Shown here piece after piece: positions 29,939-37,942 of a DNA stretch of 64,000 bases. This DNA comes from Geomonas silvestris. GTDB lineage: Bacteria; Desulfobacterota; Desulfuromonadia; Geobacterales; Geobacteraceae. Under the pieces are notes generated by a model. The model saw only the letters and a program-made list of their open reading frames with translations, did no database searches and was not told where the DNA came from. Numbering within the stretch: the first letter of the stretch is position 1; each line of letters starts with the position of its first letter. A program made the position numbers and the translations under genes. The stretch covers positions 124,001 to 188,000 of the forward strand of contig NZ_BLXX01000005.1 in NCBI RefSeq assembly GCF_014193515.1. Reading direction: 5' to 3'.

Positions 29939-30100
29939 CCGCCTGCCGCGCAGTTCGGGCCCGATTCCCCGAGCTGCGCCGCACCCCGCCGCAACGCCTG
30001 CGCTCCCTGCCCCATCATTGACAACGTTTAATCGCAAAACTGCTGAATTCTCTCCGGTTTTAATGTATGGTGTGGCAAAACAACCGTATTGGGGGAGTAG

Positions 30101-30730
30101 ATGAGCGTTCATGAAATTAATCACCCGCTGGTGAAGCACAAGATCGGCCTCATGCGCGAGGCGGGAATCAGCACCAAGAAGTTCCGCGAGCTGACCGCCG
30201 AGGTGGCTTGCCTGTTGGCCTACGAGGCAAGCCGGGACTTCCCGCTCGAGGAGCGCACCATCGAGGGGTGGGACGGCAGCCCGGTCAAGATTCAGCAGAT
30301 CAAGGGGAAGAAGGTCACCGTGGTCCCCATCCTGCGCGCCGGCATCGGGATGCTGGACGGGGTCATGGACATGATCCCGAATGCCAAGGTGAGCGTGGTG
30401 GGGCTGGCCCGCAACGAGCACACCCTGGAGGCGCACACCTACTTCGAGCGTTTCGTCGGTAAACTGGACGAGCGCCTGGCCCTCATCGTGGACCCGATGC
30501 TCGCCACCGGCGGCTCCATGGCGGCCACCATCGAGATGCTGAGAAAGGCCGGCTGCCGCCAGATCCGCGTCCTCTGCCTGGTGGCGGCTCCCGAGGGGCT
30601 CGCCAAGATCACTAAGGCCTACCCGGAGCTCGACATCTACGTCGCCGCCATCGACGAGCGTTTGAACGAAAACGGCTACATCATCCCGGGGCTGGGGGAT
30701 GCGGGCGACAAGATTTTCGGCACCAAGTAA
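30101..30730 (+). CDS. upp: Uracil phosphoribosyltransferase
   Basis: 209 residues, the usual family length. It converts uracil and PRPP to UMP in the pyrimidine salvage pathway in the cytoplasm. The PRPP-binding signature [11 protein letters not shown] is intact, and the C-terminal segment [20 protein letters not shown], typical of the uracil-binding loop, is present. A GGGGGAG site precedes the ATG. The uracil permease gene follows 66 bases downstream, so import and salvage are cotranscribed. A TTGACA at 30018 may be part of the promoter, but its -10 partner is unclear. Confidence 0.96.
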   Translation: MSVHEINHPLVKHKIGLMREAGISTKKFRELTAEVACLLAYEASRDFPLEERTIEGWDGSPVKIQQIKGKKVTVVPILRAGIGMLDGVMDMIPNAKVSVVGLARNEHTLEAHTYFERFVGKLDERLALIVDPMLATGGSMAATIEMLRKAGCRQIRVLCLVAAPEGLAKITKAYPELDIYVAAIDERLNENGYIIPGLGDAGDKIFGTK

Positions 30731-30796
30731 TCTCCCGTCGCGCGGTTCACGCCGATTGCGGTCTGCAGGAAAAATCCCACTAAACGAGGTTCGTGT

Positions 30797-32062
30797 ATGT
30801 CGGAAGTCAAAGAGCCGGTGTGGCGCCAAGCGCTCTCCGGCGCCCAGATTCTTTTTGTCGCATTTGGTGCATTGGTATTGGTACCGATCCTTACCGGGAT
30901 GAACCCGAGCATGGCGCTTCTGGGCGCCGGCATCGGCACCCTCATCTTCCAGGCGGCCACCGGTCGCCAGGTACCTATCTTCCTGGGTTCCTCCTTCGCG
31001 TTCATCGCACCGATCATCTACAGCACCCAGACCTGGGGGCTCCCCGCCACCATGGGCGGCCTCTTCGTCGCCGGTTGGCTCTACCTGATCCTGGCAGCCG
31101 TGATCAAGCTGCGCGGCGTGGAGTTCATCCACCACATCATGCCGCCGGTGGTGGTCGGTCCGATCATCATGGTGATCGGCCTCGGGCTTGCGAACGTCGC
31201 GGTCAACATGGCCATGGGGAAGACCGGCGACGGCAAGGCCGTACTCGTCGAGTACAACACCGCCCTCTTGGTGGCCGCCGCCTCGCTTGCCACAACCGCC
31301 GCCGTGGCGACCAAGGCCCGGGGGATCTTCCGGCTTTTGCCGGTCCTCTCCGGCGTCGCCGTGGGCTACCTGCTCTCCATGACGCTGGGCCTTGTCGACT
31401 TCTCCAAGATCGCCGCGGCCCCCTGGATCGCCATCCCCAACTTAGTGGCGCCCCAGTGGAACATGTCCGCGATCCTCTTCATGTTCCCGGTCGCCCTGGC
31501 ACCGGCCATCGAGCACGTGGGCGACGTCGTGGCCATCGGCGCGGTGACCAGCAAGGACTACACCGAGAAGCCCGGCCTGCACCGCACCATGCTTGGTGAC
31601 GGCCTCGCGGTCTGCTCCGCGGCGCTGATCGGCGGGCCTCCGGTCACCACCTACGCCGAGGTCACCGGCGCCGTCATGATCACCCGCTGCTACAACCCGG
31701 TCATCATGACCTGGGCCGCCGGCTTCGCCATCGTGATGGCCTTCTTCGGGAAGTTCAACGCGATCCTGCAGTCCATCCCGGTGCCGGTCATGGGGGGGAT
31801 CATGATGCTCCTCTTCGGCTCCATCGCCTCGGTCGGCCTCAACACCCTGATCCACGCCCGGGTCGACCTGAACAAGGCGCGCAACCTGGTGATCGTCTCC
31901 CTGGTGCTGGTCTTCGGCATCGGCGGCCTGAGCGTCAGCGTCGCCGGGCAGCACCTGCACGGCGTGAGCCTGTGCGGTATCGCCGCCATCCTCTTGAACC
32001 TGATCCTCCCCAAGGACCAGGATGCCGTCGAAGAGGACGAAGAACCGGATACCATCGCCTAA
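30797..32062 (+). CDS. uraA: Uracil:proton symporter, NCS2 family
   Basis: 421 residues with about 14 predicted membrane segments, the usual length for UraA. The N-terminal region contains FLGSSFAFIAPI; the middle has VALAPAIEHVGDVVAIGAVT, including the conserved Glu of the substrate site, and GGPPVTTYAEVTGAV follows. It imports uracil across the inner membrane for conversion by Upp, encoded just upstream. A charged acidic C-terminal tail is cytoplasmic. A terminator follows. Confidence 0.94.
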   Translation: MSEVKEPVWRQALSGAQILFVAFGALVLVPILTGMNPSMALLGAGIGTLIFQAATGRQVPIFLGSSFAFIAPIIYSTQTWGLPATMGGLFVAGWLYLILAAVIKLRGVEFIHHIMPPVVVGPIIMVIGLGLANVAVNMAMGKTGDGKAVLVEYNTALLVAAASLATTAAVATKARGIFRLLPVLSGVAVGYLLSMTLGLVDFSKIAAAPWIAIPNLVAPQWNMSAILFMFPVALAPAIEHVGDVVAIGAVTSKDYTEKPGLHRTMLGDGLAVCSAALIGGPPVTTYAEVTGAVMITRCYNPVIMTWAAGFAIVMAFFGKFNAILQSIPVPVMGGIMMLLFGSIASVGLNTLIHARVDLNKARNLVIVSLVLVFGIGGLSVSVAGQHLHGVSLCGIAAILLNLILPKDQDAVEEDEEPDTIA

Positions 32063-32091
32063 CCCTCCGGAACCACCTGCCTGACCCAAAG

Positions 32092-32127
32092 GAGCCTGTC
32101 GCCTTGCCGCGGCAGGCTCTTTTTTTC
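32092..32127 (+). terminator. Rho-independent terminator after uraA
   Basis: GAGCCTG and CAGGCTC form the outer stem around a GC-rich inner hairpin; T7 follows directly. Confidence 0.85.
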
Positions 32128-32226
32128 TCCCGCCCCAGCCGCAGATTCAGTTCGAGCTTCAGCTTCCTGCACCCGATTTCTGCTCCCCGCTCCCCCGCTC
32201 TTTTTTGGGTTCCGGCGGCCCCGTCG

Positions 32227-32254
32227 TTGCCAAGGTGGGGGCGCTCTGTATAAT
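32227..32254 (+). promoter_or_regulatory. Promoter of bacterioferritin gene
   Basis: TTGCCA-N16-TATAAT. Just downstream lies a palindromic GTTCTAGAA segment that could be an operator. The leader to the ATG is about 100 bases. No clear Fur box was found here. Confidence 0.65.
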
Positions 32255-32360
32255 GATTAACGTTCTAGAATCTTGTGGGGGCGCTCACCGGACTACCCGG
32301 AAGGCCGCGAGGGGCCGCAGGGACAACAACTACGACAATCACCGTGACAAGGAGGTACTC

Positions 32361-32831
32361 ATGAAGGGGAACGAGAAGATGATCGAGCAGCTCAACGTAC
32401 GCCTGGCCGAGGAGCTGACCGCCTCGAACCAGTACATGGTGCACGCGGAGATGTGTGAGAACTGGGGCTACCAGCGGCTCCACTCGGTTCTGCGCGGCCG
32501 GGCCATCACCGAGATGAAGCACGCCGAGAAGCTCATCGAGCGCATCCTCTTCCTGGAGGGGAGGCCGATCGTCAGCAAGCTGAACCCGATCAACATCGGC
32601 TCGGAGGTCCCCAAGATGCACCAGTTCGACCATGCCCTCGAGGAGAGCACCATCCGCGGCTACAACGAGAGCATCCGCATCGCCGTCGAGCTGGGAGACA
32701 ACGGCACCCGCGAGCTGCTCAAGTCGATCCTCACCCAGGAGGAGGAGCACATCGACGAGATCGAGGCGCACCTGGACCAGATGGCCCAGATGGGGGTCCC
32801 GAATTACCTGGTGGATCAGGTCCGCTCCTGA
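32361..32831 (+). CDS. bfr: Bacterioferritin
   Basis: 156 residues from ATG 32361 (AAGGAGG upstream); an earlier in-frame start at 32205 has none and would add a non-homologous leader. Ferroxidase ligands are visible: E18, E51, H54 and the later EEEHID cluster. M52 occupies the heme-ligand position of E. coli bacterioferritin when numbered from this start. It stores iron as a ferric mineral in a 24-subunit shell and oxidises Fe(II). It is monocistronic between two terminators, with its own promoter. Confidence 0.94.
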   Translation: MKGNEKMIEQLNVRLAEELTASNQYMVHAEMCENWGYQRLHSVLRGRAITEMKHAEKLIERILFLEGRPIVSKLNPINIGSEVPKMHQFDHALEESTIRGYNESIRIAVELGDNGTRELLKSILTQEEEHIDEIEAHLDQMAQMGVPNYLVDQVRS

Positions 32832-32852
32832 TCCACCAGCTGCAGCGAAACG

Positions 32853-32890
32853 AAAAAGAGCGCCAGGGATTTTCCCTCGCGCTCTTTTTT
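32853..32890. terminator. Rho-independent terminator after bfr
   Basis: AAAGAGCGC and GCGCTCTTT arms around an AGGGATTTTCCCT inner hairpin, with A-run and T7; it can serve the convergent PAS gene as well. Confidence 0.88.
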
Positions 32891-32909
32891 TGTCCCCGGT
32901 CCGGTCCGG

Positions 32910-33347
32910 CTAAGGCATGGCCTCCAACTCGGCCAGCCGCTGGCGCAGGGCCTTCTCCTTTTGCCATTTGGCGGTGACGTTCCTCATGATAGCGGCGGTT
33001 CCCGCGATCTCGCCGTTGGCATCCCGGATGATGGTCATCGAGAACTCGGTGGAGATCCGGCTGCCGTCCTTTTTCAGCGCCGGGGCCGCCAGGAGATCCT
33101 TTGCGTAACGGGTCACCCCGGTCTGCATCACCTTGGCGTACCCTTCCCAGTGCCGTGCCCGCTGGTTCTCGGGGATGAAGATGTCGAGCGACTGCCCCAG
33201 CGCCTCCTGGGCGCTAAAGCCGAGCATCTCTTCGGCTCCGCGGTTCCAAAGCCGGATCAAGCCGGCACGGTCCGAATAGATGATGGCATCGTTGCTGTTC
33301 TCTATCAGCTGCCGGTGGAGATCGTCCAGAGATAATGCTGCTTCCAT
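32910..33347 (-). CDS. Single PAS-domain protein
   Basis: 145 residues from ATG 33347 with GAGGAGG upstream. It is almost entirely one PAS domain (NDAIIYSDRAGLIRLWNRGAEE through GTAAIMRNVTAKW) with short flanking helices, and no output domain. Cytoplasmic. Stand-alone PAS proteins usually act through protein-protein contacts with kinases or chemoreceptors. The divergent neighbour is a heme chemoreceptor, about 200 bases away, so a partnership is possible but unproven. Confidence 0.85.
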   Translation of the reverse strand: MEAALSLDDLHRQLIENSNDAIIYSDRAGLIRLWNRGAEEMLGFSAQEALGQSLDIFIPENQRARHWEGYAKVMQTGVTRYAKDLLAAPALKKDGSRISTEFSMTIIRDANGEIAGTAAIMRNVTAKWQKEKALRQRLAELEAMP

Positions 33348-33490
33348 GCTCGCCTCCTCACAAGTTTTCCCCAAGGATAACACAGTATACGCGCGGCGTC
33401 CCGATCACCTGGCTCTCGCCGCTGTCTCACCGGATACGCCTTGCCGGTTGAGAGAGTTGAACGATTAGCCTGCTCTCACGAGACAATTTC

Positions 33491-33517
33491 TAAAGCGCGC
33501 GAATATTTTGCCGATAC
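33491..33517 (+). promoter_or_regulatory. FliA (sigma-28) promoter
   Basis: TAAA-N15-GCCGATAC, with a perfect -35 and seven of eight -10 bases of the sigma-28 consensus, about 40 bases before the chemoreceptor ATG. Confidence 0.85.
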
Positions 33518-33555
33518 TGTTTACAGCTCGCTAGGAGTAGCACGAAGGAGGTCCG

Positions 33556-35634
33556 ATGCTGAAAAAGAAACTGATGCACAAAATACTTGCCATCATAGGG
33601 GTCACCCTCGGCATAGGTATAAGTATCGTTGGCATCCTGGCGATCTGGTTGCAGTACCAGGCCAGCATCGATCTTCAGGTAAAAAACAGCCACACCATGA
33701 TCAAGGTGATCGTAAACGAGATCTCCGAGTTCATGATGAAGGACGATTCCAAGGCGGTGTTCAACCTCGCCAAGGTCGCCAAGGACCAGCGCTTCGGCTT
33801 CGACCTGAAGATCTACGGCGCGGAGGGGAAGGATCCCTCGGGGTCCGTGAACCAGGAGGCACTGAAGGCATTTTCCACCGGCAAGATCCAGGAAGCGCGC
33901 CTGGTGCAAGACGGCGAGCACGTGCTGCGCTCCGTGGTCCCGCTCGCCAACGAGCAGCGCTGCAAGCAGTGCCACGACGGCCAGGGGAGCTACCTCGGTG
34001 CGGTGGTGCTCAGCTCGTCGCTGGAACAGGGGTACCAGAGCGCAGTCCGCATGACCCTCATGCTGGTACTGGCGGGGTGCAGCTTCTTCGCGGTGATGAT
34101 GGCCAGCATGTACCTCTTCTTCAAAAAGACCATCGTGCGCGACATCCTCAACTTCTCCGCCAAGCTTAAAGACATCGCCGAAGGGGATGGGGATCTCACC
34201 AAGGAGATCGCCATCAACTCCGAAGACGAGATAGGCGACCTGGCCGGACACATCAACCACCTGGTCCGCAAGCTGCGCGAGACCATTTCCGTACTCTACC
34301 TTTTGGCCGAGAACATCTCGGTATCGCTGTGCCAGGTCTCGGAACGGACCCAGCGCACCCTGGTCTCGGTGGCGGACCAGAAGGACCGCTCCCAGTCGGT
34401 GGCGGTGGCCGCCGAGGAGATGGCCGCCACCCTCAACGTGGTGGCGGGGAACACCCACCAGGCAGCCGGCTTCTCCGCCCAGGTCGACCAGGCGGCGAGC
34501 GAGGGGATGTCGGTGGTGGACGTGGCCTGCAGCAGCATCGAACTGGTGCGCGAGAACGTGACGCAGACCCTGGAGACGGTGGGGAAACTGGAATCGTCTT
34601 CGGCGCGCATCGGCGACATCATCAGCTTGATCGAGGACATCGCGGACCAGACCAAGCTCTTGGCGCTCAACGCCGCCATCGAGGCTGCCCGGGCCGGCGA
34701 GCACGGCCGCGGCTTCGCGGTGGTGGCCGACGAGGTGAAAACCCTCTCGGAGCGCACCGCCACCTCCACCAAGGAGATCGCCGAGATTATCGGCACCATC
34801 GAGGTGGAGAGTCGCGCGGCTGCCCGCTCCATCGCCGAGGAGCAGGTGCGCGTCGCGGAGGGGGTGGAGAAATCGAGCGCGGCCCGGCAGTGCCTGGAGC
34901 GGATCCACGCCCTGGCCGGCGAGACCGCCGGTCTCATCAACCAGATCGCCTCGGCCACCGAGGAGCAGAGCGCGACCACCAACGAGATCTCGGAGAAGAT
35001 CCACGGTGTCTCGCAGGCCGCGGTCTCGGTGCATGCAGAGATGCAGTCGAGCGAAAAGGCCTGCATCATGCTAAGCGGCGTGGCCGAGCAGATCTTCTCG
35101 ACCGTCGGGAAGTTCAGCGTCGGCAACCGGCACGACGCCATGAAGGATCTGGCCCGCGAGCTGCGCGACCGGGCGGTGGCCGCCCTGGGGAGGGCGCTCG
35201 CCGAGAACCGCATCTCCGCGGCAGACCTGAACGATCGCAATTACCGTCCCATCCCGGGGACCGCACCGCAGAAGTACAACACCGCCTTCGACAAGCTCTT
35301 CGACCAGGTGATCTCGCCGATCCAGGAGGAGGTGCTGGCGCGGCAGGGTTCGGTCCTCTTCGCCATCGTGGTTGACGACCACGGCTACGTGGCCAGCCAC
35401 AACCTGCGCTACAGCAAGCCCTTGACCGGCGATCCGGAGAGCGACAAGGTCAACAATCGGACCAAGCGCATCTTCAACGACAAGACCGGGCTGAGGGCGG
35501 CCCAGAATACCGAGGCGTTCCTCTTGCAGACCTACCTGCGCGACACCGGCGAGGTCATCAACGACCTCTCCACGCCGATCTACTTCAACAACAGGCATTG
35601 GGGCGCGGTGCGCATAGGTTACAAGGCGGAATAA
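33556..35634 (+). CDS. Methyl-accepting chemotaxis protein with heme-c motif and C-terminal Cache-like domain
   Basis: 692 residues; GAAGGAGG precedes the ATG. An N-terminal membrane helix (about 9-30) leads to a short periplasmic sensor with one heme-c motif, CKQCH at 136-140. A second helix (about 160-185), HAMP and the chemoreceptor signalling hairpin with [19 protein letters not shown] follow. After the hairpin, residues of about 545-692 form a Cache/PAS-like domain located in the cytoplasm ([17 protein letters not shown], then [22 protein letters not shown]). Family knowledge suggests heme-based redox or gas sensing at the periplasmic side; the C-terminal domain may add a second, internal input. 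The FliA promoter links it to flagellar gene expression. Confidence 0.93.
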   Translation: MLKKKLMHKILAIIGVTLGIGISIVGILAIWLQYQASIDLQVKNSHTMIKVIVNEISEFMMKDDSKAVFNLAKVAKDQRFGFDLKIYGAEGKDPSGSVNQEALKAFSTGKIQEARLVQDGEHVLRSVVPLANEQRCKQCHDGQGSYLGAVVLSSSLEQGYQSAVRMTLMLVLAGCSFFAVMMASMYLFFKKTIVRDILNFSAKLKDIAEGDGDLTKEIAINSEDEIGDLAGHINHLVRKLRETISVLYLLAENISVSLCQVSERTQRTLVSVADQKDRSQSVAVAAEEMAATLNVVAGNTHQAAGFSAQVDQAASEGMSVVDVACSSIELVRENVTQTLETVGKLESSSARIGDIISLIEDIADQTKLLALNAAIEAARAGEHGRGFAVVADEVKTLSERTATSTKEIAEIIGTIEVESRAAARSIAEEQVRVAEGVEKSSAARQCLERIHALAGETAGLINQIASATEEQSATTNEISEKIHGVSQAAVSVHAEMQSSEKACIMLSGVAEQIFSTVGKFSVGNRHDAMKDLARELRDRAVAALGRALAENRISAADLNDRNYRPIPGTAPQKYNTAFDKLFDQVISPIQEEVLARQGSVLFAIVVDDHGYVASHNLRYSKPLTGDPESDKVNNRTKRIFNDKTGLRAAQNTEAFLLQTYLRDTGEVINDLSTPIYFNNRHWGAVRIGYKAE

Positions 35635-35725
35635 GTCACCACGCGCTGACAGACCTGCGGAGAATTGAAGCCTGCTTCCCGCGTCTGTCTCCCGCGAGCC
35701 TTGCCTGACTCTCAGAAGGACCATC

Positions 35726-35763
35726 AAAAAGGGCCGCTCCGTTATACCGGACGGCCTTTTCTC
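35726..35763 (+). terminator. Rho-independent terminator after the chemoreceptor
   Basis: GGCCGCTCCG pairs with CGGACGGCC (one bulge) with flanking A5 and T4. Confidence 0.85.
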
Positions 35764-35810
35764 ATTTCTCCACATCTGGATCCAATCAAAATATTTGTAA
35801 TCACACGGCT

Positions 35811-35838
35811 TTGACAGGAAACGTTTCTGTCTTACAAT
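35811..35838 (+). promoter_or_regulatory. Distal promoter of CoA-transferase leader
   Basis: TTGACA-N16-TACAAT, about 420 bases before the start codon. It may express a long leader or a separate small RNA; no terminator separates it from the gene. Confidence 0.6.
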
Positions 35839-35943
35839 AGCCAAACGGACTCTGCGACATCCTGAGTCAATAGTGGTGGACCTGATGAGAGTCGCTATGC
35901 CGGCTCCTCCTGCGAGGTTTCCTGCCAGTAAGGATATTTGCTC

Positions 35944-35988
35944 TTGACGGGGCGTGCGTTCAGGATTAGATTGCATACTGTATACAGT
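35944..35988 (+). promoter_or_regulatory. Second promoter with overlapping palindromic operator
   Basis: TTGACG-N17-TAGATT is followed at once by the perfect 12-bp palindrome ACTGTATACAGT (35977-35988), which would cover the transcription start. This is the placement expected of a repressor operator; the regulator is unknown, and GntR-type binding is one possibility. Confidence 0.6.
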
Positions 35989-36084
35989 GTGGCGCGCGCT
36001 GTGCGGTCCGTCTGCCGGGGGAGTTGCCGGTGCGGCCCGCGGGGGCAGGCACCCAGCGCCGCAGCCGGTCAGGGACTTTTAACC

Positions 36085-36113
36085 TTGACTATGTAAACAC
36101 TGTTGAGTAAAAT
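36085..36113 (+). promoter_or_regulatory. Third, proximal promoter of the CoA-transferase gene
   Basis: TTGACT-N17-TAAAAT, about 140 bases before the start codon. Further AT-rich sequence near 36190-36240 contains a weaker TTGACT-N17-TTAAAA pair that runs into the ribosome-binding site. The gap 35635-36255 thus holds a terminator and at least three candidate promoters but no ORF. Confidence 0.65.
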
Positions 36114-36255
36114 CCGGTTCTACTTTGGCCCGAAGACCGCAAGCTCCTGAAGATTCCGGCAGCGGAGGTGGATCGTGGTGCCGTTGAATTTACAGTCGTT
36201 TCGTAAAGTTGACTGGAATTTTCTGTAAACATTAAAACAAAACAGGAGGAAGAAG

Positions 36256-37851
36256 ATGTCCGAGTACGGCACCCTGCAAGACCGCGTACAGTGCAAATCC
36301 CTTTTGAACAAGGTCATGACCCCCGAGCAGACCATCCCGTTCTTCAAGGCGGGGATGAACCTCGGCTGGTCCGGCTTTACCCCGGCCGGTTACCCGAAAG
36401 TCGTGCCCATCGCGCTCGCCAACCACGTCGAGCAGAACAACCTGCAGGGCAAGCTCAAGTTCAACCTCTTCATCGGCGCCTCCGTCGGTGCCGAGACCGA
36501 GGACCGCTGGGCGAGCCTGGACATGATCGACCGCCGCTGGCCCTACCAGACCGGCAAGAACATCGCCGCCGGCATCAACGCGGGTCGTATCCGCATGGGC
36601 GACAAGCACCTCTCCCTGTTCGCCCAGGACCTGGGCTACGGCTTCTACACCAAGGACTCCGAAACCGGCAAGCTCGACCTCGCCATCATCGAAGTCTCCG
36701 CCATCAAGGAAGACGGCAGCCTGGTCCCGACCTCCTCCTGCGGCGTCATCCCGGAGATCCTGATGATCTGCGACAAGATCATCGTCGAGGTGAACACCGG
36801 CCAGCCCTCTTTCGAAGGGATCCACGACCTGATCACCCCGCTCACCCCGCCTAACCGCCAGGTGTTCAACATCACCCACGCCGGCTCCCGCATCGGCGGC
36901 ACCTCGATCCCCTGCGATCCCTCCAAGGTCGTCGCGGTGGTCGAGTCCAAGCTGCGCGACCAGGGGCGTGCCTTCGCCGAGCAGGACGACACCTCCGAGG
37001 CGATCGCCGGCCACATCATCGACTTCTTCAGCCAGGAAGTGAAGGCCGGCCGCCTCCCCAAGAACCTGCTCCCGATCCAGTCGGGCGTCGGCTCCATCGC
37101 CAACGCCGTCATCGGCGGTCTGGCCAAGGGCCCCTTCTCCAACCTGACCGTCTTCACCGAGGTGCTCCAGGACACCATGCTCGACCTCTTCGACTCGGGC
37201 AAGCTGGACATGGCCTCCTCCTGCTCGCTCTCCCTGTCGGCAAGCCCCGGCTTCCCGCGCTTCTTCGAGAACATGGACAAGTACTTCGACAAGATCGTGC
37301 TCCGTCCGCTCTCCATCTCCAACGCGCCGGAGCCGATCCGCCGTCTGGGTTGCATCGCGATGAACACCCCGGTGGAGATCGACATCTACGCGCATGCCAA
37401 CTCCACCCTGGTGGGCGGTACCCGCATGATCAACGGCCTGGGCGGTTCGGGCGACTTCCTCAGGAACGGCTTCCTGAAGATGATGCACACCCCGTCCTCG
37501 CGCCCCTCGAAGACCGACCCGAACGGCATCTCCTGCGTCGTGCCGCACTGCTCGCACATCGACCACACCGAGCACGACCTCGACTGCGTGATCACCGAGC
37601 AGGGTCTGGCCGACCTGCGCGGACTGGCTCCCAAGGAGCGCGCCCGTAAGATCATCGAGAAGTGCGCCCACCCGGACTACAAGGCTCAGCTTACCGAGTA
37701 CCTCGAGATCGCCGAGAAGGACTGCCTGGCCCGTAAGGTCGGCCACGAGCCGCAGCTTTGGGACCGCGCCTTCAAGATGCACCTCAACCTGGAGCGCAAC
37801 GGCACCATGAAGCTCAAAAACTGGGACGTGAAAGTCGACCTCTGCGAATAG
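36256..37851 (+). CDS. Acetyl-CoA hydrolase/transferase family, probable succinyl:acetate CoA-transferase
   Basis: 531 residues; ACAGGAGGAAG precedes the ATG. Two CoA-transferase domains are visible, with the VFTEVLQD segment carrying the likely catalytic Glu, the GVGSIANAVIGGL CoA-binding stretch and the later GGSGDFLRNG. In Geobacter, enzymes of this family move CoA from succinyl-CoA to acetate, activating acetate and completing the TCA cycle; I infer that role here. The gene is monocistronic, with an unusual 400-base multi-promoter leader and a strong terminator, which fits a highly expressed and regulated central enzyme. Confidence 0.88.
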   Translation: MSEYGTLQDRVQCKSLLNKVMTPEQTIPFFKAGMNLGWSGFTPAGYPKVVPIALANHVEQNNLQGKLKFNLFIGASVGAETEDRWASLDMIDRRWPYQTGKNIAAGINAGRIRMGDKHLSLFAQDLGYGFYTKDSETGKLDLAIIEVSAIKEDGSLVPTSSCGVIPEILMICDKIIVEVNTGQPSFEGIHDLITPLTPPNRQVFNITHAGSRIGGTSIPCDPSKVVAVVESKLRDQGRAFAEQDDTSEAIAGHIIDFFSQEVKAGRLPKNLLPIQSGVGSIANAVIGGLAKGPFSNLTVFTEVLQDTMLDLFDSGKLDMASSCSLSLSASPGFPRFFENMDKYFDKIVLRPLSISNAPEPIRRLGCIAMNTPVEIDIYAHANSTLVGGTRMINGLGGSGDFLRNGFLKMMHTPSSRPSKTDPNGISCVVPHCSHIDHTEHDLDCVITEQGLADLRGLAPKERARKIIEKCAHPDYKAQLTEYLEIAEKDCLARKVGHEPQLWDRAFKMHLNLERNGTMKLKNWDVKVDLCE

Positions 37852-37860
37852 ACACTCGCG

Positions 37861-37920
37861 CAGCATGAAACGAAAAGAGGCCCCGCCGGTTCCGGTGGGG
37901 CCTCTTTTCGTTTCATGCTG
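37861..37920. terminator. Exceptionally long bidirectional terminator palindrome
   Basis: Two 29-base arms (one mismatch, readable as a G-U pair in RNA) flank a 2-base loop, spanning 60 bases. CGAAAAGAGGCCCC on one side and its complement with TCTTTTCG on the other place A/T-rich blocks within the stem. It lies between convergent genes. Confidence 0.9.
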
Positions 37921-37942
37921 CTAACCGTTGCTGCGGCCGTTA

